A DNA stretch of 64,000 nucleotides from NCBI GenBank assembly GCA_905182985.1, contig CAJJDN010000053.1:362555-426554 (forward strand). Direction: 5' to 3'. The notes under the pieces were generated by a model, which saw only the letters and a program-made list of their open reading frames with translations, ran no database searches and had not been told where the DNA came from. A program made the position numbers and the translations under genes. Position 1 is the stretch's first letter, and each line of letters begins with the position of its first letter. Positions 37,844-49,189 of the stretch are shown here, piece after piece. The DNA comes from Paramecium sonneborni (Eukaryota; Ciliophora; Oligohymenophorea; Peniculida; Parameciidae).

Positions 37844-39413
37844 TCATAAATCTGTTGGTTAAATTTTACTATCAGGAATACTTTCCATATTCAACAATGA
37901 TTAAGGTGCTCTAAAATTTTCATAACTTTCTCCTCTCAATCTATAATGACTTTAATCAATTAAATAATCCCCATATAAAAAAGATTTAAATTCTGCTCTT
38001 CTCAAAGAATTGACACACAAAACGATTAATAAAACTGGATAAGTAAAAACAGTTTCAGGTATTGAATGTTTCACAGATACAGTGGTCAAAATCCATAAAC
38101 CTTCAGCTGCTATTAATGATAAGAATCCAGAAAGTCCATAAGTAAAGGTTCTTTTACTTTTATCTATTCTATAGGCTAGACTTAGGAACAATCCTGGTAT
38201 AGCTTAACTAAACAATGAAATCCAAGCACAATTTTTATTATATTGCAATTTCATTAATGGTAATTGTAATTCAAGAGGGCAGTTTAAATATTACAATACA
38301 GCAGTATTGTATGATTCAACTTATGTGTAATGTATTGCAATAGCAAAAGTTGAATCCAAAATAATATTGGCTAACATCATAATAGCTGCATTCTTCAGAT
38401 TTTTAAGTCTAAAGAATTTTACAATAAGGAAAATAAATGCTAATGAAATTATGTCACTCAAGTACCAAGGTTTTAAAAAATAATATGGTAATCCAATCAT
38501 TAAGGATATAATAGATGAAAAGATTAAGTAATATTATCTTACAAAAGAACTAGCTTTAAATAGATAGGATAACTAATGTAATTATGAATGTAATACTTCA
38601 GCAGTAACAAAGAAGACAGCTAATGTACCAATTGAACAAGCTATTATAATAAAGAAATAATTAATGATATCTTAATAATCTAAAGCTACAACCAAAATAC
38701 CTCCAGCTGCATAGGCTAATATGTAAATACAAATAACTATAAAGTTAATTTCAAATCCTTAAAAATCTTATCCATTTCTTTTCCATCGAAATGAAAGGAT
38801 TCTTGTATATTTTGCTAAAAATGCAATTAAAATAGTTGAAATAACAAGTAATATAGGAAGACTCCAATCAAATGTAAGTTATCTGAATGATTTATCACAT
38901 GAAAATATCATAGCGAATTCTATCTCCTTAGGAGTTTCTTAATTTGCTTCAATTAAGTTAACAATGACTTTGATTGAAGTCCAATAATTTTCACCTGTAA
39001 GTTCATATTTTTAGGGACACTTTTAAGAAAGTAAAAAACTAAGCTAATCTTTAGGTGTGAGTGCATCATCATCTGAAAGTACTTATGTTGAGAGAGTTCT
39101 CTTTATAAATATATAAAAAATACATGTTTGTATTTTTATCTGCTTTTTGATTAACTAAAACTTTATATGTAACAATATCGTTGTTAACTATTTTTAAGGT
39201 TTAATTAGAATATCCAATTACATCTCTCTAATTTGTAACACCAAAAGATCTTGGAGGTTTGCATGTCATTCCTTGATTTAGATTTTCAGGAAGGAATTCA
39301 AATTATATTTTGTTATTATCATAAACTGTATATTAATCACTGTCATCTTCAATATAGATTTGAACTTCCTACCCTATTAATAATAAAGGGAGATATAGCA
39401 ATAAAATATACAT
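37844..39413 (-). CDS. Signal peptide peptidase-like membrane protein lacking the GxGD catalytic Asp
   Basis: One 25-nt intron (ending GAG) gives 514 residues. A signal peptide (MYILLLYLPLLLIG) is followed by a luminal domain of about 170 residues and then about nine membrane helices, the SPPL architecture. Family landmarks are DIISLAFIFLIVKFFRLKN, matching the helix before the first catalytic Asp, and LANIILDSTFAIAIHY, matching the YD helix with Asp kept. SLFSQAIPGLFLSLAYRID matches GLGDVVIPGIFIALLLRFD, but the GLGD itself is replaced, so the second aspartate is missing. The PAL motif appears as TYPVLL. It is therefore likely a pseudoprotease that may bind or retain membrane proteins. It starts MYILL at 39413 and ends 74 bases from the Usp gene. 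Confidence 0.8.
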
Positions 39414-39642
39414 TTATTGATGTTGTATTATATATAATTTAATAAAACCTTAATATATTTTATTTCTATTATAAATTTGAATCCTTTAAGTTATTCCATC
39501 ATTCTATCAAACAAAAAAACTAATTATTTATTTTGTATCTTTTCGATTTAAAAAGATTACATTTTTTTTATTTTATATTATATTCTTTATTAACAATCAA
39601 ACAATTAACGATTCTAAAAATATTTAATATTTAAATTAAATA

Positions 39643-40215
39643 AATGATCTTGCATCATCTAAACCTCTTCAATAACTTTAACCATTTAATCATATTCTGT
39701 TGCTTACTCTTTATCTAGAACTTATGCATCACCATTATACATTGCAAGTTCTTCATATTTACATATTTAATAATCTATTTTTACTGCATCTGTTCATCAT
39801 GTTCCATAACCTGTTGCTGTCTAACCAAACCAATTGTTTAATATTACTGGTTAACCAACTCATTAAATTATAAAGGCAGAAACTAGAATTGAGTAATATA
39901 ATATAATTTAATATTTAGGTATATTCCTTATCAAAATCTATCATAGAATATCAAGAAGTTAGTTAAACAATCTAAGTTTATATTTTTATATTAATTTTAT
40001 ATTTTAGAATATGTTCCTGCTGATAGATTTTAAGATAAACTTAAATATTATCTAATTGAAAGATAAATAATTCATCAACTTATTCAATAAGTACTATCAT
40101 AACCTGTTTTCTAAAAATTGCATATTTAATATACTTCTTATGACTAAAATTATTTTATTCCACCAAGAATTTCTTAATCCATTTATTTTCCATCCGTATT
40201 ATCACATGGTTTAAT
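39643..40215 (+). pseudogene. Decayed alveolin/epiplasmin gene
   Basis: Translated fragments have the character of alveolins, the Val/Pro-repeat proteins of the membrane skeleton below the ciliate cortex. They read HHVPQPVAVQPNQLFNITGQ, QPTHQIIKAETRIEYIPYQ, then SIIEYQEVSQTIQ, and EYVPADRFQDKLKYYLIERQ followed by IIHQLIQQVLSQPV. They are not in one frame. An ATG at 39643 is followed by an extra base before SCIIQTSS; a shift occurs at about 39932 within YIPYQ; and another at the 32-nt intron-like stretch before EYVPADR. A 26-nt intron at about 39889-39914 still looks normal. Three separate lesions suggest a pseudogene rather than read errors. The antisense strand is also open, but this is a mirror effect of RNY-rich codons. 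Confidence 0.5.
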
Positions 40216-40857
40216 AGTCTCAAAATCAAGAATAAATATAAATTTTATTTTTTATTAATTAATCGCCTCTTAGATTACATTTTTAGTTGATTTATATTAT
40301 ATTTATCACATCTTATCAATTTCCTTTTTATAGGTTTTAAATAATTAAATCTGCTTTTCTTTTAAATCATACACTTATTTTTAAGTTTGATTCTTGAAGT
40401 AATTTTATAAAATTAATTCATTTCAAATTAGCTTATAAATGCTTTCATTTTTCAAATGAATTATTAATAACTAAAATAGAAAATAGTTTTAATTATAGAG
40501 ATTTATTCATTCGATAAATTTTATTAATTAATTCTCTCTTCTTAAGAACATCCTTTAAAGTCAATAGAATCAATGTATCTATTACATTAAACATCATTAA
40601 TCACAAAATTTGTAATAGGGATTATTTGAAACTAATTTCACACTTTTTAAATATATAAATTAAACTTATGGATGATTTATATTCTTTGGTACAATTATTA
40701 TCTAAATCTGAAGTTTTCAATTTTTTTGCCAAAAATTTATACTAACCAAAACCTTTATCGATAAAATATTCTTTAATGATGAAAACAAAACATTTTAAAT
40801 TATTGACTGGTTTAGTTTAATTTTGAATAATATTTAGTAATACACACAAAAATTACT
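40216..40857. other. Intergenic region
   Basis: About 640 AT-rich bases; long open frames exist on the minus strand but are not protein-like in a consistent frame. Nothing else is seen. Confidence 0.35.
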
Positions 40858-41202
40858 TCATAATTTGAAATCCTCTAATGATGATAACAATTAGCTTGAA
40901 AACTCTTGAGAATAGTACGAATCTTAACTCAAATTCTCACATTCTTAAATAACAAATGAAGCATCTTTATTTAAATGCTGAAGCTCTTTTCTTAAACTAT
41001 CAAAATTTTCCTTTTTTGCAGGATAAATAATGATAAATCTTTCAGGATATTCTATTGTATAAACTCTAGATGTGTTTTCTATTTATATATAATTTTCTTC
41101 TGAACTATTTTAACTCTCTTCTCTAATTGATACCTCATTTCTTCTTGTAATTTCAGTATTTGAGACTGAAAGCATTGCATTGCAAGAACACGATTAACCC
41201 AT
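40858..41202 (-). CDS. Small predicted N-myristoylated protein (MGQSCSC)
   Basis: An intron-free frame of 114 residues that begins MGQSCSCNAM: Gly at 2, Ser at 4, Cys at 5 and 7 fit N-myristoylation plus palmitoylation. The rest is hydrophilic and acidic (SEENYIQIENTSRVYTIEYP, FVIQECENLSQDSYY). No domain is recognised. It is the first of four small Met-Gly proteins in 3.2 kb. Confidence 0.7.
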
Positions 41203-42502
41203 ATATAAATTTATTTATATTTTTTAATACTTTCTTTAAAATAATCCATAATAAATCCTGAATTTAATTATTTTTATTTTACTGCAATACTAAATTAAAG
41301 TAATATTTATTTAGAATAAAAAGAGTTTACTTACAATTTTATTATTTATTTATTTAAGATTCTTATTAAATTAAGAAATAATTTTTTTGATAAGATACTC
41401 TTTATACTAATTAATAAAACTCAAGTTAATATTTTATTATAATGTTTTGATTATCTAGAAAATTATTTGCTAGATGAAATTATTTAAATAATTATACAGA
41501 GACAAACCTCCTCAATTAAATTTTAAACTTAAAAAATATAATTCTAAAAATATTATACTATTATATTAAATATAAAAATGAAGAAATCTCAAAAAAAAAT
41601 AGGTTCATTTTTTTATAAAGTTTTAATAAATATGATTAAATTGAATTCATTAAATTGTATAACAAACTTATATATATTCTTAAATACGATAGTTGCTAAA
41701 CTTTAATTTGATTTAATCAATTAAAATAATGAAAGATAATTAAATATAAAATTTGGAAACAAAAATTATTGTCAAGTCTAAATTGAATCTTTTTGTTGAG
41801 AGAATAATTAATATTCTAGTTATTTAAAAGCTAAGAATTTTCAATCATTTAAAATTAAGAATTAAATATTTATATCATTTAATGAGAGATTATGATATAA
41901 TTTCTACAAAAAACAAAATTTTAAGGTTATATCAATTCAAACTAGAAAAATAATTGAAAAATTTAAGATTTCTTATAATCTTATGAATAATTAGTTTCAT
42001 AATAATTTTCTATTTTAAATTTTGGTTCTATATTATAGTAAAGTTTATATAATATTACACAAAAGGACATAAGTTAAAGATTAAGTACTTCATCTTTTGT
42101 ATGTTCTGAATTCTTATTATGAAATAAGAATTTAAAAATAATATTTATTATTAATGAAAAGGACGACTAAAAGAAGAAAATTTTTATTATTTCCATCACT
42201 AAATATAAATAAAATTTTAAAGTCTCAAGAATAATTTGAAAATTACAATATAGAAGAGTAGAATCAGATAGTATACCTTATTTTTGTAAATAAATTTAGA
42301 ATAATCATAATAATTTATATATTTATCAAACTTAATTAATAAAATTTTATATTTGATTATATATAGTCAAATTATTTTAATTGATGTTTGCGATAATTTT
42401 TTGTTGTTTGATCTTAAATAGATTACCTGCATTGAATATAAACATTTATGATAAAAAATAATATATTATTAAAGCTAATTTTATTAAAATACTATAAATT
42501 TT
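41203..42502. other. Long AT-rich intergenic region
   Basis: About 1.3 kb, the largest apparently empty stretch apart from the right end. Only scattered short frames are seen, such as one starting MKKSQKKIG at about 41578, with no supporting features. No RNA gene or repeat recognised. Confidence 0.4.
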
Positions 42503-42823
42503 ATGGGATGCATTGCTTAAAAAACAAAATAAAAATCAAAAGATCAAATGAGAACGACTAATCAAAATAGTCAATATTAGAATGCATTAAATTAAGAAAG
42601 CAAAATATTAGAAACTGAACAAAAGGCTGATAGAGTTAATAGTGAAATAAACGTTCCTCATTCTCCTTAAATTGGAAGAAGGCTAAAACATATGGTAAGT
42701 AGTGATGAAGTTTAAAAATATATTACTAAAAAGCAGAGTATCACTTAAAGTCCATTCAAGTATATCAAGAATTCCCCAGAATAAAGGAGAAAGTTATCTT
42801 TGATAAACAACCCTTAATAGTGA
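42503..42823 (+). CDS. Small predicted acylated protein (MGCIAQ)
   Basis: An intron-free frame of 106 residues beginning MGCIAQKTKQK: Gly2 and Cys3 suggest N-myristoylation and palmitoylation, and the following Lys residues would help membrane binding. The remainder is Gln/Asn/Ser-rich with a basic helix (IGRRLKHMVSSDEVQKYI) and a Lys/Arg-rich end (SPEQRRKLSLIN). No known domain. It shares the MGC-x2-QK start with the protein at 43794. Confidence 0.7.
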
Positions 42824-42931
42824 TTTAATTTTTATTTTTCCTTTGTATTAGATCACATTTCAAGTAAAATATCAATGATTTACAAAATATCTTATTGATA
42901 CTTAAATGAAAAACATAATATCTATATATAA

Positions 42932-43246
42932 TCATTATAAAGATCTTCTTTAGATGGCTTAAGAAGTTTTATCTATTTAGAAAATAATGGTAGACTTAGT
43001 CATTTCAATATATTGATCTGTAATTCTTGAACTTCCTAAATTTATAATTTCAATTATACTATTAGATGGTATTACAGTATTTGGTGATGCAGTAGTAGGA
43101 GTTCTTTATGTTCCAAATTAGCTTTTTAAATGTTTCTCAATATTCTTTTAGATTTCTGTTAATTAATTAGAATTCCTCTTAATTTTCCCTTTATCTTCAA
43201 AAATAATTGGCTCATGAATGGATATTCTTGAAGGGTTACAACCCAT
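42932..43246 (-). CDS. Small predicted acylated protein (MGCNPS)
   Basis: An intron-free frame of 104 residues beginning MGCNPSRISIHEP; Gly2, Cys3 and Ser6 fit the N-myristoyltransferase consensus. The middle has a Thr/Ser/Pro-rich piece (TQRTPTTASPNTVIPSNS). No known domain. Its stop faces the stop of the MGCIAQ gene, 108 bases away. Confidence 0.65.
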
Positions 43247-43793
43247 AAAAAATTTATCAAATATTTATTAGTTCAATTAGGGTTTATTAAATTGTTAATA
43301 TAGATGCATTCAATTTTCATTAAAATTTTAGCATGAATGAATTATTTTGCTGAAATTTTTACTTATAGAAAATCATATTTTAGGACAACTTAAAATTAAA
43401 CTAGAAATTAGACATTTGTTTTTAAAATGATTCAAATATAACAAATAATATAGTATTTTTATTCCATTTTATAAACTAAGCTTTAAAAGACAACCTTAAT
43501 TATATATAATTTGATATCCAAATAATAATTAAAAATTTGAATGAAATTTAGTAAGAATTTATTAAATAATATCACCTCTCTTTTTTCATCAATGTTAAGG
43601 CTAATAAATTTATTCTCAGTTAATAAAATTAAATTAGATCAAGAAAAAAATTTATTTTGAAATAATTATTTCTCCTAAGCAATGTAAAAATATAATCTGT
43701 ATTATTAATTTATGAGGTATTATTAAACAAAAAAATGCTAAGATTTCACCAATGTAAATCATTTATTATTTATTTTTATTTGTATATACAAAA
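43247..43793. other. Divergent intergenic region
   Basis: About 550 AT-rich bases between two divergent small MGC genes; no coding frame or RNA gene seen. Confidence 0.4.
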
Positions 43794-44096
43794 ATGGGTT
43801 GCGTTGGATAAAAACAGAATTAAAATCAATAGAGAAATAAATTTCAATTACATAGACAATCATTAGTGATATTAAATTCACATAGAAAATTATGTTTAGA
43901 TTAGCCTCTTAAGCCAGATCCTAAACAATAAATTCATCTTTATCGATAGATTGATATATCATATGATGATGAATTTATTTTAAAGAGAGATTAAAAAATT
44001 ATGTCTAAGAATTAAGAATCTCCAAATTTAACTCCAAAATTTAAACAAAATCTTCATTTTGGAATCGAAAGTCGATCAAATAAGATTATCATATGA
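43794..44096 (+). CDS. Small predicted acylated protein (MGCVGQ)
   Basis: An intron-free frame of 100 residues beginning MGCVGQKQNQNQQ. Gly2 and Cys3 predict dual acylation. The remainder is basic and Gln-rich (FQLHRQSLVILNSHRK, LHFGIESRSNK). No domain is recognised. The stop lies 24 bases from the stop of the next, convergent gene. Confidence 0.65.
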
Positions 44097-44120
44097 AATA
44101 TGTACATAGAGTGAAAAAAA

Positions 44121-44843
44121 TCAGTAGATATTGTGTTTATTTATTATTTTATATATTTTTTATATATTTACATTTATAACTTTCCATAATTCATAATATT
44201 AATTACTAAGAGAATCTATAAAAAGATGGCACTTCTAATAAGGGTCAATATAATTACAAATATGTCTAATTTGTTTAATTTAAGATCCATATAATATCAG
44301 GGTGCATTCACTTTACTCAAATATTTACTCTAAATATTCAAAGAATTCAGGATTAACTGATTCAATTTTTATAATTAAGATTAAGGGCTGTGATTTTTAT
44401 TAAACTAATTCATTATATAATTGACTCATTTTCTTATTTAAATAAATGGAATCGATATTTAAAGCTGAATAGTGATCAAAATTTATATGCAAATAAGGTT
44501 TTTGAGTATTCTCAAATTATTGCTATAAACTATATGAATAAGTATTATTTATTAAATAAATCCCTTTTGTTTTATTAAATGGTATTTTGAGCTCTTAAAT
44601 ATTTGTATTCTATGGTAATTCAATCAAATCTAACGAACTAAAAATATTCATAAACTTATTTGGGGATTTGAATTGACTCATTAATTAAATTTGATTCATC
44701 AAAACAACAAGTGCAAAAAGACAAATAATTATAGTTTTAGAAGTTAATTTTTCTTCAAATTGTAATTGTGATTTGTTAAGAAGTATAAAAGCTATAAAAA
44801 CTAGTGTTGTGAGAGCTATGAAAAATAAAACAGAATAAAACAT
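44121..44843 (-). CDS. Unknown membrane protein with two N-terminal helices, 240 residues
   Basis: An intron-free frame of 241 codons. Two membrane helices lie at residues 1-22 (FYSVLFFIALTTLVFIAFIL) and about 38-52 (TIIICLFALVVLMN). The remaining 180 residues form a soluble domain with alternating strands and helices, such as KPYLHINFDHYSAL, QPLILIIKIESVNPEFFEYL and CTLILYGSQIKQIRHI. The pattern suggests an alpha/beta fold, but I recognise no family. It starts only 36 bases from the start of the divergent coiled-coil gene, so the two share a very short promoter. Confidence 0.75.
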
Positions 44844-44879
44844 TTGTTAATTTAATTAAATTTATCGAACTTTGAACAA

Positions 44880-46595
44880 ATGAGAACAACTCCCAATAGT
44901 GTAAAAGAAACAGCATCTAAAACATCAACTCAAGATTATAAAAAATAATAATCATAACCTGTATGTGAATTAAAATATTATAAAGACTGTTAGCATTCCA
45001 GAATCTAGTCAATTATTCCATATTCCCTAAAAATATTGTCATTAACGCTTAAAACCATAACCTACTATATCTAAATCTATTGAAGAGAAAAGATGCAAGA
45101 TTAATAAGAATAATTTATCAGAATTAAATAATCGTACAAATAGCAGTTCAAAAAGTCGAATTTCAGGTTTTACAAGCAATTAATTGGAAGATGATTCTTT
45201 GTATAGTTCATAGAATGCACTTAAGTTAAAGAAAATAATCGGTGATTCATAAGCTTTTAATACTCATCTATTTGTGTATAAATATTATTCTAGTCTTTTA
45301 TAGTTCTAAATCAAATTTAACTTGTGATTCATCTAGTCCAGGAGGTAGATAAAATAAATCAGCTTATAAAAAATCAGCTGATTTTGATATCAATTAATTG
45401 AATATGTTAAAAGAAAAAAGTATAACACATAAAAAGGCTTAATCCTAATAAGCAAGTTAATCAAAAGAATTAATTGATTAATTTTTAAATCTTGATAAAT
45501 AGATTTAAGGATCAACTTTAGAATAACAAAAAAAATAATAATATTTAAAATAAAGAGGGTTATGGGATCCCTTTAAAGATCTATTTATTAAATAATTTGC
45601 CAGAACTCCAATATAATTTAAAAGTGTGTTTAATTAGTTGTAAATATAAGTTAGAGAAATTGAATAATAGTGGTCAGACATTATTATGTAAATAGCAAAT
45701 AATTTATTTGAATTATTATAAAATTCTGCTATACTCATGGCTTATGAATAAGATTTAAAGTTAAATGAATTAGTTGATTAAATGAAAAGGGAAAGAGACA
45801 TTTGGTAAAATAATTTTAGATCTCTTGAATAAGAAAGGGATATTCTATTAGAAACTGTTTCTTAATTAAAATAAACATTAGAAAAAGAGAGACCATCTCC
45901 ATTTAAATAAGATAAGAAATAAAAAGATCTTGATAATGTAGATATTCCTGAATTAAAAGAAATGACTATTTTAATGCAATAGAAAATTTTAGAAATGTCA
46001 GAAAAAGAATCTAAATTAATTAAATTAGTATTGGCAATACGTAAAACTGGAATTGATATAGAGAAGATATATAATGAGGAAGTTTTGAATGAAGATTCAT
46101 TTTCAGACAAACCTAATTAATCAAATAGAGAATAGAAGTAAAATTTAATAATTAAATTATAGATAAAATTTTATAACTAAAATTGAAAGAAGTTTTCATG
46201 ATGCTGATAATTCAGTGGTTAATGATTCTGATGAATCTAGCTTTTAATATAATGGAAGATTGGATGATGAAAGTATTATTGAAAGTATTAGAAGATTTGA
46301 AAACAGAAATTAAAATAGTACTTATGCTACAGAAAGTAAAAGCACAGTAAAAATGAAAATAGATTTATCAAAATGTAATTAATAGCAACAAAAATTGCAA
46401 TAATTATAATAGTTATAATAATAATAACAATAAAAAAAAATTTAACAGCAACTTTAATAATATAATATGAATAAATTGAAAATACCTGATTAAGAAAGTA
46501 TAGGATTTCATTAAGAATTTATGATGAAATTTAATGAGTTTTCTGAAAGTTGGAGATTATAAGTATTGAAAGATGAAAAGAGAATAAAATCTTGA
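44880..46595 (+). CDS. Coiled-coil protein, 545 residues, Gln-rich
   Basis: Three introns (25, 28, 25 nt) close to exactly 546 codons. The first 200 residues are Ser/Asn/Gln-rich and probably disordered. A region around residues 230-420 has heptads typical of a coiled coil (LVDQMKRERDIWQNNFRSLE, RDILLETVSQLKQTLEKE). An acidic Ser/Asp-rich segment (FHDADNSVVNDSDESSF) and a polyglutamine tract of mixed TAA/TAG/CAA codons (about 46380-46460) follow. No family is recognised. It could be a cytoskeletal or basal-body component, but that is a guess from composition. Confidence 0.8.
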
Positions 46596-46673
46596 TTTTT
46601 ATATCATTTAACTAAATTTTGACAATCAATAGATATTTTAAATTAAGATATAAAGATGTAAATTTATCTATAT

Positions 46674-48618
46674 TCATATTTCTTCATAAAAGATTATGTA
46701 TGCTCCTTTATCTGATAGATGTCTATCTTTTTTATCTTTTGTTACAATATCATCATCAAATTCATACCATTCGTTTTATCTTTTAGCATATGCTTTATAA
46801 TGTCCACTATTTAATTAACCTTAATGAGATATTAGACCCTTTAATCTATATTAAGCTTTGATAATATTCTCATCACAGAATCTAAAATTAATTATTAAAT
46901 TACTATTAAATATTAAGGACTTCAGGATATGAAATATCATTTTAGATTTTTTAATTTCTTGGAAATTATGTAAATCGTTTAAGGTGAATAATAAGAAATT
47001 AAGGTTTCTGTGTAACTAGAATTTTTCTAATAAGATATTTATTTTAATGCTAGCATATATTACATATCCATTCATCTTATATTTATTCTTCTTTAAAATA
47101 ACTATATAGACATTCATTTAACTTAATTTCTTCAGCTCCACTATAATTCTATAAAGGCAAATTAATATCCAATATAGGATCATAAACTTCGCTTATTCTT
47201 TTACATTTTAAACAATAATTTTTATTTGAAACTTATCCAACAAATAATTCAGTAATTACATCTGCATTTTTCCCTTTATAAAATTCCCAAGCTTCTATTG
47301 CAGAATGAAAAAATTCTTTTTTTCCAGTATTTTTTTTTCCAACTAATTCTTCTTAAATTTATGACAATAACAATAAAAGAAATTCGTGAGAATCTTATTA
47401 TTGAGTAACTTTAAATTTGTTTTAACAGATATACATTAATAAATCCGTTGTAATTGAACTACCAGGAATTGTAACCTAAATTAATTTGATAAGACTTTAA
47501 TAAGCTTTTGTACATTATCTATTTTCTAATTTTTGAATTTTAAGAATTTTTTAATTAAATTTAGAAATACTTAATAAACACTAGAGTGCAGCATTCATAT
47601 AACAATAATATTTAGGATTATAAAATCCGACAATAGGTAATTCTACTGGAATCGTCATATAAATTTTTTAAATATTTGTTTACACAGTTGAGTTTTTATC
47701 AGTAAGGTAACTTGGTGTAGTTTTGTCAAAATCATCAATATTTTTGGATGAATACTTAAAATTGATATGAGAATCTGTTGAAATTTTCAATGGTAATATT
47801 GCTGTTGTAGTTGTTATATGAGTCGCTGTCGCTGCATCATTATTTAAGTCTATTTGAGATCCAATTGGCATAGGAAGAACATAATTTGGTTCATTATTGA
47901 TTTATTCTAAAGATTAGACTATTAATTATTATTTATCCTCTATAACCTAATGCTAACGTTCTTAAATTCTATTCTAATGAATTTACATTTTAACATTATC
48001 TAAATCTATAGTAATTGTTGGTCCACCTCCATAAAGAGTATGAATGAATTTCCAAGCTCTTTCATTCAAAAGTGAATAATGTTTTTCTGGTTGAATTCCT
48101 GGTAATAATTATGGATCATTATCTATTATAATATTAATTGTATCATTTATTTTATGTTCATCTATTAATATTTTATTATTGTTAATCTCTTTTGGAATCA
48201 CTTTCTTCTTTCCTTATAAGAATCCAGTATAATGAAGTGCCCAACGATATTCAATAAAATAAATAATTGGAAGATCTTCTGATAATAAACCATTTACATA
48301 CTCTTTTTCGACATCAATACTATCTATATTTAATAAATAATTATACCTCTCTTTAAACTATCCTTATTCTCTATAAGCTTTTATTTGATTGACTAAATTA
48401 TTAATTTCTTAATTGCTTTCTTCACTTTTGTTTTATTCTTTTAATTTTTACTCCTAATAAGAATCCTGATCTTGCTTTTCTTCTTTAACTTATTACTCTT
48501 CATTCTTTTTAGAAAATTATCTCACTTCAGAATCTTTATTAATTGCTTATCTAATTAAAAAAACTGTTAAGATAACTTACTTTGACTTTTTAATCTTCGT
48601 TTTACAACAAATAAACAT
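46674..48618 (-). CDS. Ubiquitin-specific protease (USP) with DUSP domain
   Basis: Two introns (30 and 22 nt) close to 630 residues. The N-terminal 90 residues are a Glu/Gln/Lys-rich helix. A DUSP-like domain follows (NGLLSEDLPIIYFIEYRWAL, and ERAWKFIHTLYGGGP), as in human USP4/11/15. The catalytic Cys box is YYCYMNAALQCLLS with the nucleophile Cys kept, but the usual Asn-Thr before it is replaced by Tyr-Tyr. QQDSHEFLLLLSQIQEEL is the QQD box. A zinc-binding pair NYCLKCKR and WICNIC flank the fingers, HLKRF is present, and the His box is NSGHYKAYAKRQNEWYEFDD. It should remove ubiquitin, assuming the altered Cys box still forms the oxyanion hole. Confidence 0.93.
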
Positions 48619-48790
48619 TAATTTAATATTAATCAACTTATCTATAAATTTCAAAGGATTAAATTTGAAAGTTTTTTCAATTAAGTTTGATTTTTATGCT
48701 CTTCTTAAAAACACATATTTACGTAATTTTATAAACTATTACAAATAATTATTTTAAATTTGAATTTTGACACTTTTCCATTTAGTTCAT

Positions 48791-49140
48791 ATGAACGAAG
48801 CTATTAAAATTTTTATCTCCTCTCTTTAAAATAAAGATGAAGAAGCTTGGAATATCTAAAAAGAGACAAATACTAAATATTTTTATATTAATTAAATGTT
48901 ATAAAGTTTTCTAAGATAAGATTTTCTCAAATGAAGATACTCTATAAGGATTCAATTCTTGTTTATTTCTTTATGGATAAACTACATTTGGAAAAACTTA
49001 CATTATGTTTGGAAATTAAGATAATCCTAATTTATTACCAAATATATTGTTCTTGATTTATTTAAAGACTGTCAATTACATATTGCTATTAGTTATATTG
49101 AAATATACAATGAACAAGTTTAAAAACTTATATTGATAAT
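48791..49140 (+). pseudogene. Decayed kinesin motor fragment
   Basis: Fragments of a kinesin motor domain occur in different frames: VFQDKIFSNEDTLQGFNSCL continuing into FLYGQTTFGKTYIMFGNQDN (the P-loop, where the glycine of GxGKT is changed) and, one frame away, LHIAISYIEIYNEQVQKL, which matches the conserved SYxEIYNE motif. No GT...AG intron can join them, and an upstream ATG frame does not run into the first. I infer a broken gene. Confidence 0.6.
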
Positions 49141-49189
49141 AGATTAATGATCTTTTTTTATAATAAGGTGCTTCGAATATAAAAATGAA

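Noticed and set aside
39632..40200. Minus-strand frames antisense to the alveolin remnant
   Set aside because: Some look coding (for instance CKYEELAMYNGDAQVLDKEQ), and a 21-nt intron could join two of them, but the plus strand has family-specific alveolin motifs and RNY codons mirror on the opposite strand. I keep some doubt.
41578..41799. Frame starting MKKSQKKIG
   Set aside because: Too short and too AT-rich to support a gene.
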